NCBI RefSeq assembly: GCF_000949475.1
Contig: NZ_JRHC01000007.1
Coordinates: 62,001 to 126,000, forward strand
Length of the DNA: 64,000 nt
Source of the DNA: Draconibacterium sediminis
GTDB taxonomy: Bacteria; Bacteroidota; Bacteroidia; Bacteroidales; Prolixibacteraceae
Direction: 5' to 3'
Positions within the stretch are counted from its first letter, which is position 1. Each line of letters starts with the position of its first letter. The position numbers and the translations under genes were made by a program. The notes below the pieces were generated by a model. That model saw only the letters and a program-made list of their open reading frames with translations, had not been told where the DNA came from and did no database searches. Below are positions 9,157-17,330 of the stretch, in pieces.

Positions 9157-10929
9157 TTACAATTCCACGTTCAGAACTGAATAATTCTGAATGAGTTTTT
9201 CCAGCTCAATAACCACATCCTTTTTCTTTTCACCAAAAAGGTTTTTGTAGTACTCGATGCCGTCCATCAGGTTATTTTTGAATTTTGCCAGGTTGCGCTT
9301 TTCTTTCACGTCTTCAGTATCTTTCTGAAATGCTTCCATACGCTCTTTAAAAATATCAAGATACATACTCAGCTCCTTCAAAAACATATGCGGACGATAA
9401 CCTTTGTCCAGTAAACTAATACGGCCGTAAATATGATCAACCATCTCTTTCAACGAAGAGATTTTTGAGAAATAGGCAAGATTTGGTCCCGGACAAACAG
9501 TTACTTTTTCGTTTTCCTTCACCGCAATCCCTTTCGATTCCAGCATAGAAATGCCAAGCCCGATGCACAAACACTCCGGCTCAGTAATTTTATCGTAGGC
9601 TTTTTTGTATTCTGCTTCCGGTAAATTCTGGGCCTCCAGCTCCTGCAACTTTTTACTTTGGTACTGGCGCGACGATGTACAAATCGGCTTTTCTGTGTAT
9701 TCGGTATTGTACCTTAGAAATCCTTTGGTACAAGGCATTCCGGCTTTTCCATCGGCAGCCATTGCCAAACGCAACTTGCTCATCGATGCTCCTTTAATAC
9801 TGTTAAACGGAACACCCAGCGGCGACAAACCACTGTAGTAATAATCCTTTTCCTTGCCATCAGCCAACAGGTTCATGGTTTCCGTATCAATACTGATTAC
9901 CTCGGGAACCAGCATAAACGGCGATCCCCAGCCAACGCTGTCCATGTTGTAATGCTCAAGCAACAGGTTGTGTTCCTCAACATTACCAACACCACCTTGC
10001 GCGGTAATTTTCATTTCCGGTTCTCCGGCGGGTTGCGAAAGCTCTTTTTTCTGTAAAGCGGTTCTATAAACCTCAGCGCAGGTATCGAATAATTTCTGGC
10101 GGTTCAGCCGGAACTCATCCAAAATTGGCCCAAACAAAACGCCATTTGTAGGGAAAGCGTGTCCACCACAGTTTACACCCGACTCGATGCGGTATTCTGA
10201 TACCCACAGCCCTTTGGCAGCCAACATTTTACCCTGCACAAGCGCCGATCGAAAATCACTAACTTTCAGAATAATATTCTTTTTAATCTTACCGGTAATA
10301 TCAGGAAAGAAGTCCTTGAAATTTTCGATGTAGCTGTACAAACGCGGGCTCATTCCGGCCGAAAGTACCAGCGAAGAACTGAGGTTACTGTTGGCAAAAC
10401 CACGTAATGCCGCATGTGCATCGTTATACTCGATGGGAAGTTCCTCTCCATTTTTTTTGTTTACCTGGTCGAGTTTTGTCATGATGTTTACATCAATCGA
10501 CCCCACCGGCAACTTCTCGTTTACCCACTTTTTCAGTTCTTCCGAAACCGATTTTTTAAAACCCAGGTTGCTGAATTTCGCCTTCAGTTCCGATGCCTCG
10601 GGAAGCATATCGTAATATTTTTCCAATTCGCCTCCTACAGTCGACAAGGATGCTTTCAGGCTCTCAACCTTTTTGTTTACCACTTCTTCCATCGTATTCA
10701 GGTACGATGTTATGCGTTTTGCCCTGTGGTCGTCTTCCTTTTTCGGGATGGCAGTAAACGGCAAATCAAACTTTTTACAGTAGAATTCGCGAATCGTTTC
10801 CATCAAAGAATCATCAACCAGCGAGATTACTGATGAAATTCCGAAAGGTGCAACATTTACAGGAGTGTCCATTGAATATCCTACACCCAGAACGGGTATA
10901 TGGAAAGAATGTCCTTCAAATATCTTCAT
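9157..10929 (-). CDS. 590-residue protein of unknown function with nitronate-monooxygenase-like segments
   Basis: No family is recognised with certainty. The middle reads like a flavin TIM barrel: ESGVNCGGHAFPTNG near residues 251-265 resembles the GxDAGGH glycine loop of nitronate monooxygenase and PfaD. MKITAQGGVGNVEEHNLLL followed by GWGSPFMLVPEV resembles the phosphate-binding end of such barrels. An N-terminal start MKIFEGHSFHIPVLGVGYSM and several cysteines (CICSS-like and CLCIG regions) are present. The C-terminal 120 residues are helical and charged. It stands alone between terminators. A link to polyunsaturated-lipid or flavin chemistry is only a suggestion. Confidence 0.8.
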   Translation of the reverse strand: MKIFEGHSFHIPVLGVGYSMDTPVNVAPFGISSVISLVDDSLMETIREFYCKKFDLPFTAIPKKEDDHRAKRITSYLNTMEEVVNKKVESLKASLSTVGGELEKYYDMLPEASELKAKFSNLGFKKSVSEELKKWVNEKLPVGSIDVNIMTKLDQVNKKNGEELPIEYNDAHAALRGFANSNLSSSLVLSAGMSPRLYSYIENFKDFFPDITGKIKKNIILKVSDFRSALVQGKMLAAKGLWVSEYRIESGVNCGGHAFPTNGVLFGPILDEFRLNRQKLFDTCAEVYRTALQKKELSQPAGEPEMKITAQGGVGNVEEHNLLLEHYNMDSVGWGSPFMLVPEVISIDTETMNLLADGKEKDYYYSGLSPLGVPFNSIKGASMSKLRLAMAADGKAGMPCTKGFLRYNTEYTEKPICTSSRQYQSKKLQELEAQNLPEAEYKKAYDKITEPECLCIGLGISMLESKGIAVKENEKVTVCPGPNLAYFSKISSLKEMVDHIYGRISLLDKGYRPHMFLKELSMYLDIFKERMEAFQKDTEDVKEKRNLAKFKNNLMDGIEYYKNLFGEKKKDVVIELEKLIQNYSVLNVEL

Positions 10930-11122
10930 TTACGTAAATTATGTACGACGGGGTTAATTACGCCCCGTTTCAATTAAAATCAATTGGGCGCAAAGAAAGC
11001 AAGTTATTTTACATTTGCTTGCAACTATTGGTGCATTGACAAAATTGTCCATTATTTTCCTGTTTATTTCCATGCACTCATTTCTAATTTGAACTTTTTC
11101 GTCTAATCTTCCATATTTAGAA

Positions 11123-11136
11123 TGACCGATTGGTCA
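11123..11136. promoter_or_regulatory. TetR operator 1
   Basis: TGACCGATTGGTCA is symmetric at 12 of 14 positions and is followed by AAT. It lies upstream of the -33 element of the tetR promoter and closely matches a second copy 60 bases downstream. Confidence 0.6.
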
Positions 11137-11153
11137 ATTAATTGATTTTTTTC

Positions 11154-11184
11154 TTGGAATTTAAAAATACAACTCATAACTTTG
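11154..11184 (+). promoter_or_regulatory. Promoter of the tetR-lolA-ABC operon
   Basis: TTG at 11154-11156, a 20-base spacer, and a perfect TAnnTTTG (TAACTTTG) at 11177-11184. It lies 29 bases before the tetR ATG. The second operator overlaps the end of the -7 element. Confidence 0.65.
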
Positions 11185-11196
11185 ACCGACCGTTCA
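11183..11196. promoter_or_regulatory. TetR operator 2, overlapping the -7 element and transcript start
   Basis: TGACCGACCGTTCA, followed by AAT, matches operator 1 at 13 of 16 positions (shared pattern TGACCGAnnGnTCAAT). A regulator bound here would block RNA polymerase, so self-repression of the operon is expected. Confidence 0.6.
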
Positions 11197-11213
11197 ATCA
11201 ATAAATAAAAAAG

Positions 11214-11816
11214 ATGCCAAGAAGTCCGGAACAATTCGACGATATCAGAAAGCAGAAGAAACATTTAATCATGGAAACTGCTCTTGAACTATTTGCAGAA
11301 AATGGTTATCACGCCACTTCGATTAGCCAGATTGCAGCTAAAGCAAAAATCTCCAAGGGACTAACCTACAACTACTTCAGCAGCAAGAGAGAAATACTTG
11401 ACGAACTGATGGAACATGGTTTTAACGAAATTTACGACAACCTGGATATTAACCATGACGGAATACTCTCCCGAGAAGAATTTATCTATTTCATTCGGCA
11501 AAATTTCAAACACCTTCGCGATAACATGCAACACTGGAAGTTGTTTTTTTCGCTCTTATTGCAACCACAAATCTCACAAACTTTTGCCGATACTTACGCC
11601 GAAAAAGCGGCCCCCATTTTCAATCTATTTTATGGTTTTATAAAAGACCAGGGCAGCACAGATCCTGAAAGCGACCTAATGGCCATTTCCTCATTAATAG
11701 AAGGCGCCTTTTTATACTGTGTGGCTGCCCCCGATGTTTTCCCCATAGATAAACTGGAAGAGGCCGTAATTACCGCAGCATTTAAAATCGTTAACAATCA
11801 ACAATTACCAAAATGA
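11214..11816 (+). CDS. TetR-family regulator with an EF-hand-like loop
   Basis: 200 residues. The N-terminal TetR HTH spans about 15-60 (METALELFAENGYHATSISQ, then AKISKGLTYNYFSSKREIL). Immediately after it, residues 78-89 read DINHDGILSREE, an exact EF-hand calcium loop (D, N, D, S and E at loop positions 1, 3, 5, 9 and 12, G at 6, L at 8). The rest is a helical ligand domain. It is the first gene of an envelope-transport operon and overlaps the LolA-like gene by four bases (ATGA). Two operator-like palindromes precede it. Whether the loop binds calcium is not known. Confidence 0.93.
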   Translation: MPRSPEQFDDIRKQKKHLIMETALELFAENGYHATSISQIAAKAKISKGLTYNYFSSKREILDELMEHGFNEIYDNLDINHDGILSREEFIYFIRQNFKHLRDNMQHWKLFFSLLLQPQISQTFADTYAEKAAPIFNLFYGFIKDQGSTDPESDLMAISSLIEGAFLYCVAAPDVFPIDKLEEAVITAAFKIVNNQQLPK

Positions 11817-12556
11817 AACGCATACAACTTACACTAACTTTTATGCTTGTGGGCCTTTTTGTGCTGGCCCAGGATATGACCGCCATTATAAAACAAGCCG
11901 ACGAAAAATTCAGAGGCGAATCCAGCCGTGGAGAAATGACTATGATTATTGAACGTCCGGGATGGAGCCGCACTGTTTCGATGAAAAACTGGACATTGGG
12001 CAATGACTATTCGCTCATTTATATTACCGCACCGGCTAAAGAAAAAGGCCAGGTTTTTCTGAAACGTGACAAAGAAATGTGGAACTGGGTGCCCAACATC
12101 GAAAGGATGATAAAAATTCCGCCGTCGATGATGATGCAGTCGTGGATGGGCTCTGATTTCACCAACGACGATTTGGTTAAGGAATCGCAAATGGCAAAAG
12201 ACTATTCAAACAAACTGCTTGGCGAAGAAGAGGTTGATGGTTATTCATGCTATAAAATTGAACTGATACCCCACGAAGATGCACCCGTTGTTTGGGGAAA
12301 AGTGATTATGTGGATATCGAAAGAAGAACTGCACTGGCTAAAAGCTGAGTTTTACGACGAAGACGGCTACCTGGTTAATACCGAAATTCTGACCGATGTA
12401 AAAATGATGGACGACCGCGAAATGCCAACACGTTTGGAAATGATTCCGGCCGATGAAGAAGGCAACAAAACGGTTATGATCTTTGATAAAATTGAGTTTG
12501 ATGTTGATTTGAAGGAGAGCTTTTTTTCGCAACAGAATATGAAAAGGATCAGATGA
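11813..12556 (+). CDS. LolA-like outer-membrane lipoprotein-sorting protein
   Basis: 247 residues with a signal peptide (LTFMLVGLFVLAQD). The body is the LolA-like half-barrel of the kind found beside RND or ABC exporters: SSRGEMTMIIERPGWSRTVS, FLKRDKEMWNWVPNIERMIK, and MMQSWMGSDFTNDDLVKES. Such periplasmic proteins carry lipid or lipoprotein cargo between inner and outer membranes. It starts within the tetR stop and is followed by an inserted four-helix-bundle element and then two FtsX-type permeases, so it probably serves as the shuttle for that transporter. Confidence 0.85.
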   Translation: MKRIQLTLTFMLVGLFVLAQDMTAIIKQADEKFRGESSRGEMTMIIERPGWSRTVSMKNWTLGNDYSLIYITAPAKEKGQVFLKRDKEMWNWVPNIERMIKIPPSMMMQSWMGSDFTNDDLVKESQMAKDYSNKLLGEEEVDGYSCYKIELIPHEDAPVVWGKVIMWISKEELHWLKAEFYDEDGYLVNTEILTDVKMMDDREMPTRLEMIPADEEGNKTVMIFDKIEFDVDLKESFFSQQNMKRIR

Positions 12557-13061
12557 CAATGCTTAAATGCGGAAATGATTTAATGCTTCAATTATTAGTC
12601 AACCAATAAAACAATACCATGAACACAAAAGATAAATTTATTGAAGAGCTAAAACAACGAACAAAGAAGTTTGCGGTGGATATAATTCTTTTCTGCGAAA
12701 CTTTAAAGAATTGTAAAGCGACTTCTGTGATAACCTATCAGTTGATCAAATCCGCTACATCAACAGGAGCCAACTACCGGGCAGCATGCCGGGGACGTTC
12801 CAAATCTGAATTCTTCAGTAAAATTTGTATCGTAGCAGAAGAATCAGACGAATCAATATACTGGCTTGAGGTGATTGAAGAAGCAAACTTATCTAATGAT
12901 CCAAATGAGTTGGCTCGCCTTACGAATGAGGCTATTGAGCTTTCAAAAATCATGACAAAAGCAAAAGATACCACTTACAAAAACATCAATGGTAAATAGC
13001 AACAATACAAATCAAATGTCACAAAAAATCGACATTAAAGCATTCGCGCATTTTAGCATTT
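12557..13061 (+). repeat. IVP-type element 1: inverted repeats enclosing a four-helix-bundle gene
   Basis: The left arm, 12557-12585, begins on the first base after the lolA-like stop. The right arm is 13033-13061. The reverse complement of the left arm matches the right arm at 24 of 29 positions. Both arms are built from short GCATT/AATGC words (for example CATTAAAnCATT and GCATTT). The arms enclose the complete ORF 12619-12999 in operon orientation. A transcript could fold into a stem closing the whole element, like the intervening sequences of 23S rRNA. Confidence 0.65.
12619..12999 (+). CDS. Four-helix-bundle protein, 23S rRNA IVP family
   Basis: 126 residues, all helical in appearance. 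It has the family layout: an N-terminal helix with KFAVDIILFCETL, then QLIKSATSTGANYRAACRGR, then EFFSKICIVAEESDESIYWL, then a last helix. The family includes the proteins encoded in 23S rRNA intervening sequences and the Avd protein of diversity-generating retroelements. Here it is neither in an rRNA gene nor near a reverse transcriptase. It interrupts an ABC-transport operon and is bracketed by inverted repeats. Its function is not established. Confidence 0.88.
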   Translation: MNTKDKFIEELKQRTKKFAVDIILFCETLKNCKATSVITYQLIKSATSTGANYRAACRGRSKSEFFSKICIVAEESDESIYWLEVIEEANLSNDPNELARLTNEAIELSKIMTKAKDTTYKNINGK

Positions 13062-13089
13062 ACGCATTAGTACTCTAAAGCATTAACCA

Positions 13090-14310
13090 ATGAAAACAAA
13101 CATAAAACTCGCCTGGCGGAACCTTTGGCGCAACAAACGCCGAACTATCATTGCCATATCTTCTATCGTGTTCAGCGTGCTGCTGGCCTCGTGGATGCGG
13201 TCGATGCAGGAAGGTTCGTACGACAGCATGATCGATAATTCGGTTAAGTTCTACACCGGTTATTTACAGGTGCAGGATACTGCCTATTGGGACGAACGTA
13301 CGCTTGACAATAGTTTCAAAGTAGATGCAGAATTACAAAACCAGATTAAAAATATAAAAGACGTTTCGCTGGTTTCCAACCGGCTTGAATCGTTTTCACT
13401 GGCTGCCGATCACATGAAAAGTAAACCGGCCATGGTGATGGGTATTGAGCCCGAAGCCGAGGACCAGATCACCAACCTTTCGAAAAAAATGCAGTCGGGA
13501 GAATTTATTAAATCTGGCGATAAAGAAGTGGTAATCAGCGGAGGGCTGGCCAAATATCTTGAACTGGAGGTGGGCGATACGCTTGTAATGATCTCGCAGG
13601 GATATCACGGAATAAGTGCCAGTGGCTTATTTCCGATTAAAGGAATTATAAAACACCCCAATGCCGAGTTTAACAAACGCCTGGTATACATGGACATTGA
13701 AACAGCCCGTGAGTTTTATTCAGCTTATGGATTATCAACCTCGCTGGTTGTAATGACCGATGATCACTACAGCGTTAATCACATAAAAAAAGAAATTGAG
13801 CAAATTCTGCCGGAAAAGAACACGGTAATGACCTGGACTGAGATGACACCTGAATTGGTGCAAATAATTCAAAGCGACCGCGGCGGTGGCATTATCATGC
13901 TCGGGATTCTCTACCTTGTTATTGCCTTCGGTATGTTTAGCGTAGTTATTATGATGGTAAAAGAACGCCAGCGCGAGTTTGGAGTGACACACGCCGTAGG
14001 TATGCAAAAAAGAAAATTAGCATCGCTGGTTTTTATCGAAACACTTTTTATCGGACTGATCGGCTGCGCAGTTGGGCTGATATTTAGTTACTTTTTCTGT
14101 CTGTACTTTTTTTACAATCCGATTCCGCTAACCGGCGATATGGCAAAAGCCACCGAAATCTATGGTATGGAGCCGTACATGTTCGTTTCCATGAAAGCCT
14201 CGCTCTTTTACAACCAGATTATTGTGGTTTTCCTCATCAGTATTTTTATAGCGATTTTCCCGATAACCAACGTTAGCCGGTTAAAAATCACGAAAGCAAT
14301 GCGAGCCTAA
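13090..14310 (+). CDS. FtsX/MacB-type ABC transporter permease, first copy
   Basis: 406 residues. The N-terminal membrane segment follows the NLWRNKRRTIIAISSIVFSV motif typical of FtsX/LolC/LolE permeases. A large periplasmic domain covers about residues 45-270. Three C-terminal segments follow (IIMLGILYLVIAFGMFSVVI, LVFIETLFIGLIGCAVGLIF and IIVVFLISIFIAIFPI). Together with the second permease and the ATPase it forms a Lol-like lipoprotein or lipid exporter working with the LolA-like protein. The substrate is unknown. Confidence 0.9.
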   Translation: MKTNIKLAWRNLWRNKRRTIIAISSIVFSVLLASWMRSMQEGSYDSMIDNSVKFYTGYLQVQDTAYWDERTLDNSFKVDAELQNQIKNIKDVSLVSNRLESFSLAADHMKSKPAMVMGIEPEAEDQITNLSKKMQSGEFIKSGDKEVVISGGLAKYLELEVGDTLVMISQGYHGISASGLFPIKGIIKHPNAEFNKRLVYMDIETAREFYSAYGLSTSLVVMTDDHYSVNHIKKEIEQILPEKNTVMTWTEMTPELVQIIQSDRGGGIIMLGILYLVIAFGMFSVVIMMVKERQREFGVTHAVGMQKRKLASLVFIETLFIGLIGCAVGLIFSYFFCLYFFYNPIPLTGDMAKATEIYGMEPYMFVSMKASLFYNQIIVVFLISIFIAIFPITNVSRLKITKAMRA

Positions 14311-14403
14311 GGAAGTTCACAGTAACAGTAATCAGTTCTCATTAGAATTAAAATGAATAACAAAATGGAATACAATAGTTGGATCTGAAGGTCAACGCTT
14401 TAT

Positions 14404-14428
14404 ACTTCCAACTTCGTGCTTCCGACTT
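14404..14428. repeat. Word-type intergenic spacer (CTTCCAACTTCGTGCTTCCGA)
   Basis: The short words ACTTCC, AACTTCG, GCTTCC and GACTT recur in tandem in the 130-base gap between the two permease genes. This resembles the word-built arms of the IVP-type elements but has no ORF and no partner arm. Confidence 0.4.
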
Positions 14429-14440
14429 AAATAAAACAAA

Positions 14441-15661
14441 ATGATACTTTCAATAGCATGGCGAAACGTTTGGCGAAGCAAAACCCGGAGTCTAGTAATG
14501 ATTGCGGCCATTGCACTGGGTCTGTTTGCAGGCATATTCATGATGGCTTTTATGAATGGCATGTACAACTCGCGGATTGAATCGGCCACCCGATCGGAGT
14601 TGTCGCACATACAGGTGCACGCGCCCCATTTTTTGGACAACACCGAATCGGAATTATTTGTACCAAATGGTTTTGCACTGGCCGAACAAATTGCAGCGCT
14701 CGATTCGGTAGAGGCTGCGTCTCCCCGACTGATTGCTGAGCCTTTTATTATGGCTGCTCACGGAACGGGCGGCGGTAAAATGTTAGGAATCGATCCGGAG
14801 AAAGAAAAACAGGTTACCGATATTTGGCAACACCTGATTGAAGGTACTTACCTTGAAAAAACCAGCCGGATGCCCCCTGTACTTGTAGGCAAAAAACTGG
14901 CCGACAAACTACGTTTAAAAGTGGGCACAAAAATAAACGTACAACTGGTCGATTTTAATGGCGACTTATCATCAAAAGGCTACCGCGTGGCAGGTATTTA
15001 TAAAACAGTAAACACCGGTTTCGATGAAATGCATTTATTCGTCAACATCAACGATCTGCGATCGCAAATTGGCATTCAACCAGATGCGGTACACGAAATT
15101 GCCATTCTGTTAAAAGACAACAGTTATGCGCCGCTTGTAAAACCGGCTGTACAAAAAACCGCTGCCGGCATGGACGTACAATCCTGGAAAGAATTAAGTC
15201 CTGAAATGTCGATCATTACCGATTCCATGGATCAGTACATGTACATATTTATACTGATCATCCTCATCGCATTGTGTTTCGGCATTATCAACACCATGTT
15301 GATGGCAGTTCTGGAGCGTGTAAAAGAAATTGGAATGTTGATGGCTATTGGAATGAATAAACGGAAAATCTTTAACATGATTATCCTTGAATCTGTTATG
15401 CTTACTCTAACGGGGGGCTTAGTCGGAATCCTTCTCGGAATAGGTGTTTCCCGAATTTTCGAACAACATCCAATCAATCTTTCCGCTTTTGCCCAGGGAT
15501 TGGAACAATACGGTATGTCAACCGAAATTGCAACGGTATTTCCATCTCACTCATTGGGAATATTAATTACGCTGGTAGTTTTAACCGGACTGATCTCTGC
15601 GATTTACCCGGCACGAAAAGCACTGAAATTGAATCCGGCTGAAGCCACGAGAACTGAATAA
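14441..15661 (+). CDS. FtsX/MacB-type ABC transporter permease, second copy
   Basis: 406 residues, the same length and layout as the preceding permease: AWRNVWRSKTRSLVMIAAIA with the first membrane segment, a periplasmic domain, then three C-terminal segments (YIFILIILIALCFGIINTML, MIILESVMLTLTGGLVGILL and GILITLVVLTGLISAIYPA). ERVKEIGMLMAIGMNKRKIF is the coupling-helix region that contacts the ATPase. The two paralogous subunits resemble a LolC/LolE pair and probably form a heterodimer. Confidence 0.9.
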   Translation: MILSIAWRNVWRSKTRSLVMIAAIALGLFAGIFMMAFMNGMYNSRIESATRSELSHIQVHAPHFLDNTESELFVPNGFALAEQIAALDSVEAASPRLIAEPFIMAAHGTGGGKMLGIDPEKEKQVTDIWQHLIEGTYLEKTSRMPPVLVGKKLADKLRLKVGTKINVQLVDFNGDLSSKGYRVAGIYKTVNTGFDEMHLFVNINDLRSQIGIQPDAVHEIAILLKDNSYAPLVKPAVQKTAAGMDVQSWKELSPEMSIITDSMDQYMYIFILIILIALCFGIINTMLMAVLERVKEIGMLMAIGMNKRKIFNMIILESVMLTLTGGLVGILLGIGVSRIFEQHPINLSAFAQGLEQYGMSTEIATVFPSHSLGILITLVVLTGLISAIYPARKALKLNPAEATRTE

Positions 15662-15746
15662 AATATGAGAATATCTGAGGATTCGAATATTAGAATGAAA
15701 AAGACATTAAAAATTACTATGCTACTTAAGTTATTTAAGAATTCTG

Positions 15747-15784
15747 GCATTAAAGCATTTTCGCATTGAATCATTAAAGCATTG
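15747..15784. repeat. Solo GCATT-word array, possible relic of an IVP-type element
   Basis: The words GCATTAAA, GCATTTTC, GCATTGAA, TCATTAAA and GCATTG run in tandem between permease 2 and the ATPase gene. The first 12 bases after GG match the right arm of IVP-type element 1 exactly. There is no ORF and no opposite arm here. Confidence 0.5.
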
Positions 15785-15786
15785 TT

Positions 15787-16470
15787 ATGAAAATAATAGA
15801 AATCAAAAACCTGCACAAAATTTATAACGGCAGCTCCGTTTCGGTACATGCGGTTAACGGAATAGATATGTCGATTGAAGAGGGCGAATTTACAGCCATC
15901 GTTGGTCCGTCGGGATCGGGAAAAACAACCTTGCTGAATATTATTGGCGGTTTGGATGACGCCACTGAAGGCTCGGTTGAAATTGAAGGCGTTAAGATCA
16001 ATGAACTTTCATCACGAAAACTAACTGATTTCAGAATGAAAAATATTGGTTTTGTCTTCCAGGCTTATAACCTGATTCCTGTTCTTACTGCCAAAGAAAA
16101 TGTGGAATTTATTATGCATTTGCAGGGAAGCAAAAAAGCCGACCGCGATGCACGTACCAGCGAACTGTTAAAAGCCGTTGGACTGGGCGAGATGATGGAT
16201 CGACGACCATCGAAATTGTCGGGCGGGCAACAACAAAGGGTGGCTGTTGCACGAGCACTGGCATCGAAACCCAAATTCGTTCTGGCGGATGAGCCTACTG
16301 CCAATCTCGATTCGCACTCCACCGAAAATCTGCTCGATATTATGGAGCAACTTAATAAAGAAGAAAAAATAACGTTTATATTTTCAACGCACGACCAGCG
16401 GGTGGTAAACAAAGCGCGGCGTGTAATTACCATAGAAGATGGAAAGATAATCAGCGACATCAGAAAATAA
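15787..16470 (+). CDS. ABC transporter ATP-binding protein, LolD/MacB type
   Basis: 227 residues. Walker A is GPSGSGKTTLLN near residue 40, the Q-loop is FVFQAYNLIPVLTA, the signature is LSGGQQQRVAVARAL near residue 140, Walker B is FVLADEPTANLD, and the switch is FSTHDQ. This is the ATPase for the two FtsX-type permeases. It is short and single-domain, as in LolD and FtsE. Confidence 0.95.
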   Translation: MKIIEIKNLHKIYNGSSVSVHAVNGIDMSIEEGEFTAIVGPSGSGKTTLLNIIGGLDDATEGSVEIEGVKINELSSRKLTDFRMKNIGFVFQAYNLIPVLTAKENVEFIMHLQGSKKADRDARTSELLKAVGLGEMMDRRPSKLSGGQQQRVAVARALASKPKFVLADEPTANLDSHSTENLLDIMEQLNKEEKITFIFSTHDQRVVNKARRVITIEDGKIISDIRK

Positions 16471-16511
16471 CAGCTTTTGTTTAAGAAGATGCCATTATAA
16501 CAAGTATAAAA

Positions 16512-17174
16512 GTGAAAAACCGGATAGTCCTATTTTTAATCGCATTGGCCCTTATAGTTTCAGCCACAGGAGAAACAAAAGACCGTACGCTAAACACTGC
16601 TGCCGATGTCAATTACTTGTCGGAACTGGAGAAAGAAGTGATCTACGAAGTCAACTTGTTCCGTTCTGATCCGTCGGCGTACGCTGAGAAATATATTGCT
16701 CCCCTCGCCCAATACTACGACAAAAAAATATTGCATTACCCCGGCGATAAATCGATAATGACGCAGGAAGGCGTAAGCGCATTGCGTGAATGTGTCCGTT
16801 TTCTGAAAAATGCATCTCCTGCTCCGATTGTATATCCCGACAAATTGTTGACCAAAGCGGCTAACGATCATCAAAAAGATCAGTCAAAAACGGGAAGAAC
16901 AGGACATATTGGAAAGGATCGTTCAGACTCGAAAGCACGTATTGAACGTTACGGCAAATGGCAGGTTCGGATTGCGGAGAACATTGCTTATGGAAATACC
17001 TCTGCACGGCAAATCGTAATTTTTCTATTAATCGATGATGGCGTTAAAAACCGTGGTCACCGTGCCAACCTTCTTCAGGCTGATTTTAAAAAAATTGGCG
17101 TGGCCTGCGGAACTCATCCGCGCTACTCTACCATGTGTGTGATGGATTTTGCGGGAGGAATGGAAAACCAATGA
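16512..17174 (+). CDS. Secreted CAP/SCP domain protein
   Basis: 220 residues read from a GTG; no in-frame ATG fits the signal peptide better. The signal peptide is RIVLFLIALALIVSATG. The CAP domain shows NLFRSDPSAYAEKYI, LLTKAANDHQKDQSKTGRTG, HIGKDRSDSKARIERYG, AENIAYGNTSARQIV and VKNRGHRANLLQADFKKIGV, including the paired histidines of the CAP cavity. It lies 41 bases after the ABC ATPase gene. CAP proteins bind lipids or hydrophobic ligands in some systems, which would suit this operon, but that is an inference. Confidence 0.85.
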   Translation: MKNRIVLFLIALALIVSATGETKDRTLNTAADVNYLSELEKEVIYEVNLFRSDPSAYAEKYIAPLAQYYDKKILHYPGDKSIMTQEGVSALRECVRFLKNASPAPIVYPDKLLTKAANDHQKDQSKTGRTGHIGKDRSDSKARIERYGKWQVRIAENIAYGNTSARQIVIFLLIDDGVKNRGHRANLLQADFKKIGVACGTHPRYSTMCVMDFAGGMENQ

Positions 17175-17265
17175 ATGATGAATAATGATTAACGAATTAC
17201 GATTGAAGAAGTACAGGCTAACATAGCTTGTTTGTGTTTATTCCAATCTTGGATCCCAAGTGGTT

Positions 17266-17280
17266 TGTCGAAATTCGACA
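17266..17280. promoter_or_regulatory. 15-base palindrome upstream of the barrel gene
   Basis: TGTCGAA-A-TTCGACA is perfectly symmetric and lies 50 bases before the start of the outer-membrane protein gene. It may be a regulator site; no regulator is known for it. Confidence 0.35.
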
Positions 17281-17330
17281 TTTTATATGATTTAGAAAAT
17301 AGAAAACACCTGATCAAACAGGATTCAAAA

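Noticed and set aside
12619..12999. Avd protein of a diversity-generating retroelement
   Set aside because: No reverse transcriptase, template repeat or variable repeat is nearby; the same holds for the gene at 33273.
15747..15784. CRISPR-like repeats in the GCATT arrays
   Set aside because: Repeat units are 7-9 bases, imperfect and without spacers, and no cas genes are present.
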